Assembly: GCF_048820935.1 (NCBI RefSeq)
Contig: NZ_JBMERD010000001.1
Coordinates: forward strand, 124,001 to 188,000
Direction: 5' to 3'
DNA length: 64,000 nucleotides
Origin: Algicoccus sp048820935
GTDB taxonomy: Bacteria; Pseudomonadota; Gammaproteobacteria; Burkholderiales; Burkholderiaceae_B
The notes beneath the pieces are model-generated. The model had not been told where the DNA came from. It searched no databases and worked only from the letters and a program-made list of their open reading frames with translations. The position numbers and the translations under genes are program-made. Numbering within the stretch: position 1 is the stretch's first letter; every line of letters begins with the position of its first letter. Below, piece by piece: positions 1-8,392 of the stretch.

Positions 1-357
1 TTGGGCATTATCTTTACAGATCCACAAATTACGACCGTGGGCCAAGGGCCTCATGAGCTGGTGGAAGGGCAGTATGTAACCGGTTCTGTGAGCTTTTCGA
101 ATCAAGGTCGTTCACGAGTCATGCTTAAAAATCGTGGCGTGCTCCATTTATATGCAGAAAAACAAACGGGCCGTTTTTTAGGAGCACAAATGGTTGGACC
201 TAGTGCGGAGCATCTTGGTCATCTGTTGTCATGGGCGGTTCAGCAAAACATGACGATTTCGCAGATGCTGCAAATGCCGTTTTATCACCCTGTGATTGAA
301 GAAGGCTTGCGCACTGCCTTGCGTCAGACTAGCGCGGCGTTAAAGAAAGCAGACTAA
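1..357 (+). CDS. Dihydrolipoamide dehydrogenase-like flavoprotein, C-terminal fragment
   Basis: The gene is cut by the window start, so only the last 118 residues are seen. They match the dimerisation domain of class I pyridine nucleotide-disulfide oxidoreductases: the opening FTDPQITTVG is the usual domain entry, and HPVIEEGL near residue 96 supplies the His-Glu pair that, by family knowledge, protonates the active-site thiolate across the dimer. The tail resembles a dihydrolipoyl dehydrogenase subgroup with an AEHLGHLL stretch. The FAD and NAD domains and the redox cysteines lie outside the window, so the substrate (lipoamide or another disulfide) cannot be settled. A strong hairpin follows the stop. 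Confidence 0.8.
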   Translation: MGIIFTDPQITTVGQGPHELVEGQYVTGSVSFSNQGRSRVMLKNRGVLHLYAEKQTGRFLGAQMVGPSAEHLGHLLSWAVQQNMTISQMLQMPFYHPVIEEGLRTALRQTSAALKKAD

Positions 358-404
358 TCAGAAACAGATTGTAAACATATTGGGCTGCGGGTTTAGCAGC
401 ATTG

Positions 405-449
405 AAAAACCGCATAACTTCCTGAGATTTCAAGATTTATGCGGTTTTT
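405..449. terminator. Bidirectional intrinsic terminator
   Basis: A perfect 13-bp inverted repeat (405-417 with 437-449, core ACCGCAT/ATGCGGT) has an A-run on its left arm and a T-run on its right arm, so it can work in both directions. It lies between convergent genes, the flavoprotein and the DUF3298-type gene. Confidence 0.85.
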
Positions 450-488
450 ATTTGAAGGTTAAATGCCTTTAACTCTGGCTTAAGCGTC

Positions 489-1265
489 TTACGATCTGCC
501 AGCTTTCAGAAACTCAGGCTTTAAAACACCTTGGAGTTCAGAGTAGGGGATCGTCAGGCTAGGTTGACCCATGGAACCGGGACCCAACACGTATTTGGCA
601 AATGTGACCGTTAAGCCATTGGGCATCAGAGCGACATTATCCGTTGTCGCAAAAGGCCAGGTTTTTACGAAATCATCGATGTTGTCAATGTTGCCTTGTT
701 TTTTCTGTTCAGCCAACCATTTTTGATGTTGCGCTTTTAGACGCGCTTCAAAAGCAGCTTGTGCATTGGGTAAGAGCATGGTTTCAAGCGTTGCAAAGGC
801 GGGCGCGCCGGTAAGCCAGTTCACATACTGACTACTGGGTTCACCATGTGCACCGCCTGTGTCGATGTAATGCTCTAGGTTTAAAACAACCAGATTGTGC
901 TGATTGCGCAAAACGTCTGTTTCAAGAAACTCGATAGTTCGCCAAGTGGCATGACGGTCAAAGTTTTTGATCAATGCGTCTACTGAATCAAAACCCGCAG
1001 GTTTTTCCGTCAGACTGCTGGCCATTGACAGCAGTTTTTGGTTCACCTGACGAGAAAATGCTTCTTGTTTATCAAACTGAACCGTTGAAACCTGAAGCTG
1101 TGCACATCGATCTTGCTGACAAGGGCCTGTGACGAACTGCTTGAGTTCGGTATAGGCCAGTGGACTTGTATCGTTTTGTGTGGCGATAGGCTGGGCAAGC
1201 GCAGAACCTGAAAAGGCCAGAGCAACACCCGACATCAGAAGAGGCAGTTTTTTAAACGAAGACAT
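489..1265 (-). CDS. Exported DUF3298 (RsiV/PdaC C-terminal-like) protein
   Basis: 258 residues. The N-terminus (MSSFKKLPLL, a hydrophobic core, then ALAQ near residue 25) is a Sec signal peptide, so the protein is probably periplasmic. Motifs seen are YIDTGGAHGEP in the middle, followed by a WLTG segment, and IPYSELQGVLKPEF at the end. These are characteristic of DUF3298/DUF4163 proteins, the domain that in Bacillus RsiV binds lysozyme and in PdaC precedes a deacetylase. No enzyme domain is attached here. A pair of cysteines (CQQDRC, about residues 49-54) could form a disulfide. Function is unknown; binding of an envelope ligand is only an analogy. The gene stands alone. Confidence 0.7.
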   Translation of the reverse strand: MSSFKKLPLLMSGVALAFSGSALAQPIATQNDTSPLAYTELKQFVTGPCQQDRCAQLQVSTVQFDKQEAFSRQVNQKLLSMASSLTEKPAGFDSVDALIKNFDRHATWRTIEFLETDVLRNQHNLVVLNLEHYIDTGGAHGEPSSQYVNWLTGAPAFATLETMLLPNAQAAFEARLKAQHQKWLAEQKKQGNIDNIDDFVKTWPFATTDNVALMPNGLTVTFAKYVLGPGSMGQPSLTIPYSELQGVLKPEFLKAGRS

Positions 1266-1342
1266 AAAAAATTTTCCTTAACAATGCATAGAGGGCGTCA
1301 AATAGACACCCTCAGAATACGCAAAGTTCCCGAATCTGCCAA

Positions 1343-1999
1343 TTACCGACGATTTAATGGCGTTGCTTTTTCGCTGATAGTCTGACCTATTTCGTAAACG
1401 CGTTGGGTTGCCGGTCGGCTCGCAATGGCATCAAACCAGCGGGCCAAATTCGGGAAATCATCCAGATCCTGCTGCTGGCGCTCATAGGAATTCACCCACG
1501 GGAAACAAGCCATATCGGCAATGGAGTATTCGTCCACAATGAATTCACGGCCTTCGAGGCGTTTATTCAAAACACCATAGAGACGAGCGGTTTCCTTGAC
1601 GTAACGGTCGATAGCATAAGGAATGCGTTCAGAAGCAAAGACACCAAAGTGATGGTTTTGTCCGGCCATGGGGCCCAAGCCACCCATTTGCCAGAACAAC
1701 CACTCAGAGATTTGCAAGCGTTTGCGCCAATCGGTACTGGTGAATTTTCCTGTTTTTTCAGCTAAATACATCAGAATCGCGCCAGATTCAAAGACAGAAA
1801 CAGGACCGCCACCTTGGGTAGGCTCGTGGTCAACAATCGCAGGAATGCGGTTATTGGGGGAGATTTCTAAAAAAGAAGGTTGAAACTGTTCATCCTTACC
1901 GATATTAATCGGATGAATAGTGTAGGGCAGTCCAGTTTCTTCGAGAAAGAGTGCGATTTTCTGACCATTGGGTGTCGGCCAGCAATAAAAGTCAATCAT
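1343..1999 (-). CDS. yfcG: YfcG-type (Nu-class) glutathione transferase / disulfide-bond reductase
   Basis: 218 residues, close to E. coli YfcG along its length. The thioredoxin-like N-domain opens with MIDFYCWPTPNG, placing Thr9 and Asn11 where YfcG uses them to hold glutathione. ISPNNRIPAIVDH and FESGAILMYLAEKTG form the rest of the glutathione site, and the all-helical C-domain carries GGLGPMAGQNHHF and YSIADMACFPWV. Known family chemistry is glutathione-dependent disulfide reduction with little classical transferase activity. GGAG lies 6 bases before the ATG. The gene is 12 bases from the end of the glutathione peroxidase gene on the same strand, so a thiol-redox operon is likely. Confidence 0.9.
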   Translation of the reverse strand: MIDFYCWPTPNGQKIALFLEETGLPYTIHPINIGKDEQFQPSFLEISPNNRIPAIVDHEPTQGGGPVSVFESGAILMYLAEKTGKFTSTDWRKRLQISEWLFWQMGGLGPMAGQNHHFGVFASERIPYAIDRYVKETARLYGVLNKRLEGREFIVDEYSIADMACFPWVNSYERQQQDLDDFPNLARWFDAIASRPATQRVYEIGQTISEKATPLNRR

Positions 2000-2011
2000 T
2001 GTGTGCTCCGT

Positions 2012-2518
2012 TTAGTTTTGTTTGTTGATTAAAAGTTGCTCAATTTGTTGTTTAAGAGAGATGGGTGGGGTCTTTGGCCCAAACCGTTGAACATTCTCGC
2101 CAGAACGATCAATCAGAAATTTGGTGAAATTCCACTTAATGGCTTTTGTGCCCAGTAACCCAGGTGCTTTAGACGTCAACCATGTAAAAAGAGGTGCCTG
2201 GTTTGAGCCTTTCACATCCATTTTGGATAAGAGCGGAAATTGCACGTCGTAGCGCGTTTGACAAAAATTTAAGATCTCATCTGATGTTCCAGGCTCTTGT
2301 TGGCCAAACTGATTGCATGGCACACCTAAAACAACCAAGCCTTGTGATGCATAATCAGCAAATAATTGCTGTAACTGAGCATACTGAGGCGTAAAGCCGC
2401 AACGGGAAGCGACATTGACGATCAGAACAACTTGCCCCGCATGTTGTGACAGAGGGTAAGGTTGTCCGTGAATATCATTCACCACAAAATCAGTGAGTTT
2501 GTTTTGTGTCAGCGTCAA
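2012..2518 (-). CDS. Glutathione peroxidase family (Cys-type, BtuE-like)
   Basis: 168 residues, a full-length Cys-GPx. The peroxidatic cysteine is Cys40 in NVASRCGFTPQY. FGQQEP (residues 71-76) and the KWNFTKFL block (Trp129, Asn130) supply the remaining catalytic tetrad residues. Cys86 in NFCQTRYDVQFP lies where thioredoxin-dependent members keep the resolving cysteine, so the reductant may be thioredoxin rather than glutathione. There is no signal peptide, so it is cytoplasmic. Translation appears to start at TTG (2518), with AGGA about 6 bases upstream. It is upstream of yfcG in the same direction and probably co-transcribed. Confidence 0.9.
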   Translation of the reverse strand: MTLTQNKLTDFVVNDIHGQPYPLSQHAGQVVLIVNVASRCGFTPQYAQLQQLFADYASQGLVVLGVPCNQFGQQEPGTSDEILNFCQTRYDVQFPLLSKMDVKGSNQAPLFTWLTSKAPGLLGTKAIKWNFTKFLIDRSGENVQRFGPKTPPISLKQQIEQLLINKQN

Positions 2519-2814
2519 AATAATCCTTTGGTCGCGTTGATGCGATGTCGAAATTTATTTGGGTCACATGGGTTGTACTGATTCAGATTGCGTTTTAAGT
2601 GCCAACTCTGATTCGCAGTCAGCATAGATTCTCTCAGAGAGGACAACTCTAGACCAGTGTTTGCGCACAAGTGGTGTGGTTGTCAGTCTACATCTAAGTT
2701 TAGCAACTGCGCTTAAAGTCAGTACTGTGCTCAGGTCGTATTCGCAGATGGGGCAGCAGACAGTTTATGATGTTCATAAGATGAATCAAATTGACTTTTA
2801 TAGGATAGAGCGTG
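2519..2814. other. Intergenic region between divergent genes
   Basis: About 300 bases between the peroxidase gene (minus) and the small exported protein gene (plus). It must hold both promoters. I see no convincing repeat, RNA gene or operator, and the small ORFs here look like noise. Confidence 0.5.
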
Positions 2815-3144
2815 ATGTTGACAATTAAGCGTCTCAGAAATGTGTTGCTGACAACTTGTGTGTTGGGAGTTTCCGCAGCGGGATCGAGTCTGGTGCAGGC
2901 ACAAACAACTGAAAGAATACGTTTGGCGCCTGATTCCAAAGACAACATTTTGGCGCCAGCAGCTTCCTACGATGAGATCCTGAAAACCTTTGAGCGTGAA
3001 GCCAAAGCGGCTTACGCCATCGCCAAACAAGAATGCCAAGCGCTCAGTGATGCGCAGGAACGTAATCAATGTCTGGCCAAAGCCAGATTACAATACGATC
3101 AGGATTTACGCTACGCACAAGAACGTGCGCAAATGGGACATTAA
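2815..3144 (+). CDS. Small exported protein of unknown function
   Basis: 109 residues from the ATG at 2815 (a GTG one codon earlier is also possible), preceded by AGGATAGAG. Residues 1-30 form a Sec signal peptide ending near LVQAQ. The mature part is short, charged and helical, with an alanine-rich stretch (EAKAAYAIAKQEC), a pair of cysteines (CQALSDAQERNQC, spaced 11 apart) and a tail rich in Gln, Arg and Asp. I do not recognise a named domain, although small periplasmic proteins with this alanine-rich, two-cysteine pattern are common in betaproteobacteria. A periplasmic helical hairpin closed by a disulfide is a fair guess. Its start is on the opposite strand from gpx and it is followed by the nuclease gene. 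Confidence 0.65.
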   Translation: MLTIKRLRNVLLTTCVLGVSAAGSSLVQAQTTERIRLAPDSKDNILAPAASYDEILKTFEREAKAAYAIAKQECQALSDAQERNQCLAKARLQYDQDLRYAQERAQMGH

Positions 3145-3314
3145 TAGAGGTCATTTGAAGTCGTCTTGATCGAGAAGGTGATTGATGATGGGTTATGCGC
3201 AAGGTTGAAATCCGTACAAATCCGATGAGATCAAATCAGGTTTTAGTCTTTTAAGTGTGGACTGCGCACGCTACATTGTCAGCCTTCGTTTAATCAGAAA
3301 GGAGGGCAGTCGTC

Positions 3315-4688
3315 ATGGACACACAGTTAAAGCTAGATTTTTTGGGGGCGGCAGGGACCGTCACGGGCTCTAAAACACTGATCCGCGATGGCATGCACAA
3401 AATTCTGATTGATTGCGGCTTATTTCAGGGATTTAAAAACCTACGTCTATTGAACTGGGCACAGTTTCCCTTTGACGTGCGCAAACTGGATGCCGTGGTT
3501 TTGACTCATGCTCACCTAGATCACAGTGGCGCGTTGCCGCTGTTGGTGAAAGAAGGCTATCAAGGACCCATTTACGCCTCGAAATCGACAATCGATGTGT
3601 GCGAAGTGCTACTCAAAGACAGTGCCAAGCTTCAAGAAGAAGAGGCAGAATACGCAAACCGGCATAAAACAACCAAGCATGCGCCTGCAAAACCACTCTA
3701 TAACTCTTCGGATGTGGCTGAAACGTTAAAGCTTTTCGAGCCATTAACGTTTCATGAGAAGCAAGAAATTCTGCCCAACGTGAATGTTACTTTGCAGTAT
3801 GCGGGACATATATTGGGCGCTGCGAGTGTGCGTATCCATATTCGAGATCAGGAGATTCTGTTTTCTGGCGACCTGGGTCGTGCTGATGCGCCAATCATGA
3901 TGTCACCAGAACCCGTGGGTGATGCAGATTATGTCGTGATGGAGTCGACCTACGGTAATCGGCCTAATCATCATGATCACCCAGAAGAGGAATTGGCTGA
4001 AATCATTAATGAAACGGTGCGACGGGGTGGGGCGATTCTTATTCCCTCGTTTGCGGTGGGTCGAGCGCAAATGCTTTTGCATGCCATCTCGTCCATGAAG
4101 CAAAGACACATCATTGGGCAAGATATTCCAGTTTTTCTGGATAGTCCGATGGCTGTGAATCTCACCCAGCTTTATGAGAAGCATCACGAAGATCACCGTT
4201 TTAGCCGACGCGGCATTCAGGATATATTTGATGTGGCGCACATGGTTCGAACCGTCGAAGAATCCAAGCAGCTCAATGCGATTAAGTTTCCGAGAATTAT
4301 CATTTCTGCAAGCGGCATGGCTACGGGCGGTCGGGTTTTGCATCACTTGCGCACACTCGTGACGGATCATCGTAACTCTGTTGTGTTTGCGGGTTTTCAG
4401 GCTGGTGGGACTCGGGGTGCACGCATGGTGAGTGGAGAGCCCACTGTGCGTGTATTCGGTGAAGAACTTCCCGTACGTGCGGCTGTACATTGCATTAACG
4501 GATTTTCCGCGCATGCTGATGCGAGTCAGTTGTTAGATTGGTTGAGAAGCGCCAGTTCGCCACCTCGACGCGTCTTTTTGAATCACGGTGAGCCGACAGC
4601 TTCCGATACGCTCAGGCAACGCATTGAGAGAGAGCTTCAATTGAATTGCTGCGTACCACTCTTGGGTGAGCAGGTCGTTTTGGGTTGA
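3315..4688 (+). CDS. Beta-CASP metallo-beta-lactamase-fold RNase (CPSF/Ysh1-like)
   Basis: 457 residues, the full length of bacterial single-domain beta-CASP nucleases. Metal ligands are visible: HAHLDH (His65, His67, Asp69, His70), His165 in GHILGAAS and Asp186 in SGDLGR. The beta-CASP part has SFAVGRAQ, FLDSPMA, SASGMATGGRVLHHL and the final histidine region FSAHAD plus LNHGEP. The family cuts or trims RNA with two zinc ions; some members act as 5' exonucleases or endonucleases. AGGAGG-like GGAGG sits 9 bases before the ATG. The next gene is a nucleoside/nucleotide phosphorylase homologue, which suggests a role in RNA or nucleotide turnover. Confidence 0.88.
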   Translation: MDTQLKLDFLGAAGTVTGSKTLIRDGMHKILIDCGLFQGFKNLRLLNWAQFPFDVRKLDAVVLTHAHLDHSGALPLLVKEGYQGPIYASKSTIDVCEVLLKDSAKLQEEEAEYANRHKTTKHAPAKPLYNSSDVAETLKLFEPLTFHEKQEILPNVNVTLQYAGHILGAASVRIHIRDQEILFSGDLGRADAPIMMSPEPVGDADYVVMESTYGNRPNHHDHPEEELAEIINETVRRGGAILIPSFAVGRAQMLLHAISSMKQRHIIGQDIPVFLDSPMAVNLTQLYEKHHEDHRFSRRGIQDIFDVAHMVRTVEESKQLNAIKFPRIIISASGMATGGRVLHHLRTLVTDHRNSVVFAGFQAGGTRGARMVSGEPTVRVFGEELPVRAAVHCINGFSAHADASQLLDWLRSASSPPRRVFLNHGEPTASDTLRQRIERELQLNCCVPLLGEQVVLG

Positions 4689-4737
4689 TTGATAACATTA
4701 TCAATAGATTATTTAAAACTATTAAAGTAATCTATTG
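4689..4737. repeat. Overlapping AT-rich inverted repeats
   Basis: Two hairpins are nested in the spacer between the nuclease and phosphorylase genes: TTGATAA/TTATCAA (4689-4704, 2-base loop) and CAATAGATTA/TAATCTATTG (4702-4711 with 4728-4737). They share three bases, so only one may form at a time. There is no T-run after the second. A processing site, a weak terminator or an operator are all possible. Confidence 0.5.
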
Positions 4738-4791
4738 AGTAAAACCACAAACAAAATTTATCCTTAAAATAACTAATAAAAGACTTTAACT

Positions 4792-6294
4792 ATGGCTGAT
4801 ACAACACTGAAATATAAAGAGTTAGGCATAGACACGATGCAGGAGTATGTGGCTTTTCTACAGATGGATTGCCATATTGTTCGTTCCGAAGGGATTCAGG
4901 CGCAAACGCGCGTTGAACTGATTGCTTGTAACATCCGAATTGTCGCGACAGTGAATGTGATTCACTCGGACATGATCGAGTGTGGTGAGATTGGTTTATC
5001 GATGAGCGCACAAGCCGCATTGGGGGTTCAGGAAGGTGATGAAATTATCGTTGCACAAGCGCCCGTAATGGACTCTTTAAGTGAAGTGCGCGGAAAGATT
5101 TATGGTGTACAGATCGATCGCCATGGCTTTGATGCGATTATTAAAGACATTTCAAAAGGTCGCTACACCGATATCCATATCGCGGCTTTTTTAACTGCAA
5201 TGGCAGCGCATCCACCCGTGATCCAGGAGATTACCGATCTAACAGCAGCTATGGTGGATGTCGGTGAGTATTTGGATTGGGGTGCAACTCCGGTGGCCGA
5301 TAAACATTGTGTGGGAGGCCTGCCAGGTAATCGAACCACCCCCATTGTGGTGGCGATTATGGCTGCTTGCGGTGTCACTATGCCTAAAACATCATCCCGA
5401 GCCATCACATCGCCTGCAGGTACGGCCGATGTGATGGAAGTGGTGACGCCTGTCGATTTGTCTGTTGAAGACATGAAGCGCGTCGTGCAAGAGCAGGGGG
5501 GATGTTTGGTTTGGGGTGGTGCGCTGGCTTTAAGTCCAGCGGATGATTTATTGATTCGGGTCGCTCGGCCTTTAGAGCTTGATAGTGATGCCCAGCTTGT
5601 GGCATCTGTTCTATCTAAAAAAATTGCAGCAGGTGCCACCCACGTGGTAATCGATATTCCCGTGGGGCCAACTGCCAAGATCCGAACTCAGGAACAGGCC
5701 ATTCATCTTGAGAAAGTTTTGACTGAAGTTGCATTTGCCAATGGTTTACATCTGCGTGCGATTCGCACCGATGGTCGTGCACCCGTTGGACGCGGTATCG
5801 GGCCGGCTTTGGAAGCGCGTGATGTTCTTAAGGTTTTACGTTGTGAAGCCGACGCACCGCAAGATTTGCGTGAACGGGCACTAAAAATTGCTGCTGAGCT
5901 CCTGGAGTTTTGTGAAATCGTCAAACCCGGTCAAGGCATGCTGCACGCCGTTAGCATTCTGGATCAGGGTAAAGCACTGGAGCGATTTATGGCGATTTGT
6001 GAGGCGCAAGGTGGTTTTACAGAACCTCAGACAGCACCGATTCAACACCTCGTGCGTGCGAACCAATCCGGCGTGATCCGTGACGTACACAATAGGCGCT
6101 TATCGAGACTGGCGAAGTTACTCGGTGCGCCTGAAGCACAAATGGCAGGGATTGATCTGCATGCCAACTTTAAAGACACCGTGGCGCTGGGTGATCCTTT
6201 ATTCACATTACATGCGCAAGCCTGGGGCGAAATGGAATACGCCAAGACGTATTTAGAAACCCATCCGTTGTTTCTGATTGAAGCGAGTGATTAA
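4792..6294 (+). CDS. AMP/thymidine phosphorylase-like glycosyltransferase
   Basis: 500 residues. The first 90 or so form the extra N-terminal beta domain found in archaeal AMP phosphorylases and absent from E. coli DeoA. The catalytic core follows: KHCVGGLPGNRTTP (residues 171-184), PKTSSRAITSPAGTADVMEV (198-217), GGALALSPADD, and a Gly-rich RGIGPALEARDVL phosphate segment. These bind phosphate and the nucleobase in the nucleoside phosphorylase II family. The N-domain and the GNRTTP form favour a nucleoside 5'-monophosphate or an uncommon nucleoside over plain thymidine. It lies about 100 bases after the beta-CASP nuclease gene in the same direction. Substrate is not proven. Confidence 0.82.
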   Translation: MADTTLKYKELGIDTMQEYVAFLQMDCHIVRSEGIQAQTRVELIACNIRIVATVNVIHSDMIECGEIGLSMSAQAALGVQEGDEIIVAQAPVMDSLSEVRGKIYGVQIDRHGFDAIIKDISKGRYTDIHIAAFLTAMAAHPPVIQEITDLTAAMVDVGEYLDWGATPVADKHCVGGLPGNRTTPIVVAIMAACGVTMPKTSSRAITSPAGTADVMEVVTPVDLSVEDMKRVVQEQGGCLVWGGALALSPADDLLIRVARPLELDSDAQLVASVLSKKIAAGATHVVIDIPVGPTAKIRTQEQAIHLEKVLTEVAFANGLHLRAIRTDGRAPVGRGIGPALEARDVLKVLRCEADAPQDLRERALKIAAELLEFCEIVKPGQGMLHAVSILDQGKALERFMAICEAQGGFTEPQTAPIQHLVRANQSGVIRDVHNRRLSRLAKLLGAPEAQMAGIDLHANFKDTVALGDPLFTLHAQAWGEMEYAKTYLETHPLFLIEASD

Positions 6295-6565
6295 TCCAGT
6301 ATGTGATTAGTCACGCAAAGCTAGACGGGGAATGTTTGATCTAGGTGTTTTTGATGAAGCAGACTCGTCTAGAACTATATCTGAAAATTATGACTGAAAT
6401 CGCATAATGTGTATTATGTAAAGTTGGGTGGCAACATAGTTGAATGATTCGGTCTTTTTGATCCTCAGTGATACCATTGACGTTTTATGAACAAACCACG
6501 GTTCTGACCCCGCAATGCGATGAATCGGTGGTTTGTCTTGTTTCTGAATAAGGGTCCCCCGATAC

Positions 6566-8263
6566 ATGGGCGTCACAATACTGTTAGAGCTGATGGGCGG
6601 CGTTGCACTCCTGCTATGGGGGTTGCATATGGTTCAGTCCGGCATCATTCGTGCATTTGGTGCCAAGCTGCGCCGTTGGCTCTCCAGTGTGCTGCGTAAT
6701 AGAACCCGTGCTTTTCTAGCGGGTATTGGGGTGACCTCCGTTTTACAAAGCAGTACAGCCACGGCTTTTATGCTGAGCTCGTTTACGGCCTCAGGTTTAG
6801 TCCAGCTTGCCCCGGCCATGGCGGTCATGCTCGGTGCCAATGTGGGCACGACATTAATCGTACAGGTGCTCTCTTTTGATACGTCGGCATTTGCGCCCGT
6901 TATGATTTTGGTGGGTGTGATTAGTTTTAAACGAGCCAGCCGAACAATTTATCGAGATTTGGGGCGTGTCGCGATTGGTCTGGGCTTGATGTTGCTTGCG
7001 TTAGAAAATCTCGTGCAAGCGTTAAGCCCAATTGAACAAGCACCGGTTGTGCATGAGTTGTTCATGTCAATCACGGGTGACCCGATCTTAACCATTCTGA
7101 TTGGCGCTGCCCTCACCTGGGCTTCGCATTCTAGCGTGGCCACGGTTCTACTCACGATGTCATTAGCATATTCCGAAGTACTGACACCGACGGCTGCCAT
7201 GGCATTGGTGCTTGGGGCGAACTTGGGTTCTGCCATTAATCCATTGATTGAAGGTGTTGGCAGTGGCAATCCAGCCGACCGACGTTTACCTGTGGGCAAT
7301 TTAATCAATCGGATTGTGGGTTGTGCGATCTTTGTACCGTTGCTGGATCCGATTGGCAATTTTTTACATTCCATCGAATTGAATCCAGGTCGGGCAGTTG
7401 CGGATTTTCATACGCTCTTTAATCTCATTATGGCCGGACTGTTTATTGTCCCTTTGATGCCGTTTTCGAGATTGCTGGAAAAGTTACTACCTGATCGTCG
7501 TAAAACGGCCGATCCAGGCGCCCCACTCTATCTTGACGAAAGTGCGATTGAAACACCGGCTGTCGCACTCACAACAGCCACGCGAGAAACCATGCGCATG
7601 GGTGATCTGGTCGATGCCATGTTAGATAACACAATGAAGGGATTACTGACAAATGACCGCAATTTAATCTCTGATGTCGGTAAAAAAGACGATATCGTTG
7701 ATCGTTTGCATGAGGCTGTGAAGCTCTATGTAGTGAAAGTCACGCAGCAAAGCTTAGATGACAGACAAAGTCATCGCGCCATGGAAATCATGGGCATGGC
7801 AATCAATCTGGAACATATTGGCGATATTATTGAAAAAAATCTGGTGGAGCTGGCCAATAAGAAAATCAAGCGCCAATTGCAATTCTCCAAAGACGGCGCC
7901 GATGATTTGCTGGAATTTCAAAGCATTGTCCGCGACAATTTGCGTTTGGCGATGACGGTGTTTTTGACGTCAGATACGCGTTTAGCCAAAGAATTACTTG
8001 CGCAAAAGTCCAGAATCAGTGAGCTCGAGCTCGCTGCGTCAGAGAATCACATGCAACGCCTGCGTGAAGGTCGCATTGAAAGTATTGAGACAAGCTCGTT
8101 ACATTTGGATATTTTGCGTGACTTTAAACGGATTCATTCTCACATCACTGCGGCAGCCTATCCAACATTAGAGGCGGCCGGTGAATTACAAGCCTATCGC
8201 CAGCATATTGCGTTATTACAAGCCCAACGGACTAAAGCGCAAGATGATCGTAAGAAACGCTAG
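6566..8263 (+). CDS. Na/Pi cotransporter family protein with C-terminal PhoU-like domain
   Basis: 565 residues. The membrane half has the inverted repeat of the NptA/YjbB family: SVLQSSTATAF in the first half and ASHSSVATVLL in the second, each next to a GANVGTT or GANLGSA motif. About eight to nine hydrophobic segments run to residue 310. The C-terminal 220 residues are soluble, helical and PhoU-like (VDAMLDNTMKGLL, MGMAINLEHIGDI). Family members move phosphate with sodium, often outward, or tie transport to phosphate signalling. The second QSS motif is HSS here. It is monocistronic, ending in a hairpin shared with the convergent dmlA gene. Confidence 0.85.
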   Translation: MGVTILLELMGGVALLLWGLHMVQSGIIRAFGAKLRRWLSSVLRNRTRAFLAGIGVTSVLQSSTATAFMLSSFTASGLVQLAPAMAVMLGANVGTTLIVQVLSFDTSAFAPVMILVGVISFKRASRTIYRDLGRVAIGLGLMLLALENLVQALSPIEQAPVVHELFMSITGDPILTILIGAALTWASHSSVATVLLTMSLAYSEVLTPTAAMALVLGANLGSAINPLIEGVGSGNPADRRLPVGNLINRIVGCAIFVPLLDPIGNFLHSIELNPGRAVADFHTLFNLIMAGLFIVPLMPFSRLLEKLLPDRRKTADPGAPLYLDESAIETPAVALTTATRETMRMGDLVDAMLDNTMKGLLTNDRNLISDVGKKDDIVDRLHEAVKLYVVKVTQQSLDDRQSHRAMEIMGMAINLEHIGDIIEKNLVELANKKIKRQLQFSKDGADDLLEFQSIVRDNLRLAMTVFLTSDTRLAKELLAQKSRISELELAASENHMQRLREGRIESIETSSLHLDILRDFKRIHSHITAAAYPTLEAAGELQAYRQHIALLQAQRTKAQDDRKKR

Positions 8264-8336
8264 AGGCCTTTGTGAATTCATTGCGTTAATTAGTTAGATA
8301 AACCATTCGTACTGATAAAACGAAGCCCCTAAAGTA

Positions 8337-8369
8337 ATCGACCAGAAGCTATTGAGCGTTCTGGTCGAT
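8337..8369. terminator. Hairpin between convergent genes
   Basis: An 11-bp perfect inverted repeat, ATCGACCAGAA (8337-8347) with its complement at 8359-8369, and an 11-base loop. It lies between the Na/Pi transporter stop and the dmlA stop. There is no good T-run, so it is terminator-like at best. Confidence 0.5.
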
Positions 8370-8392
8370 CAATCAAACAACGTAGATTATCT

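Noticed and set aside
3903..4514. 203-residue open frame on the minus strand within the beta-CASP gene
   Set aside because: It lies fully antisense to a clear enzyme gene and has no family-like sequence. Similar long shadows inside the MmgE/PrpD and acyl-CoA dehydrogenase genes were dismissed for the same reason.
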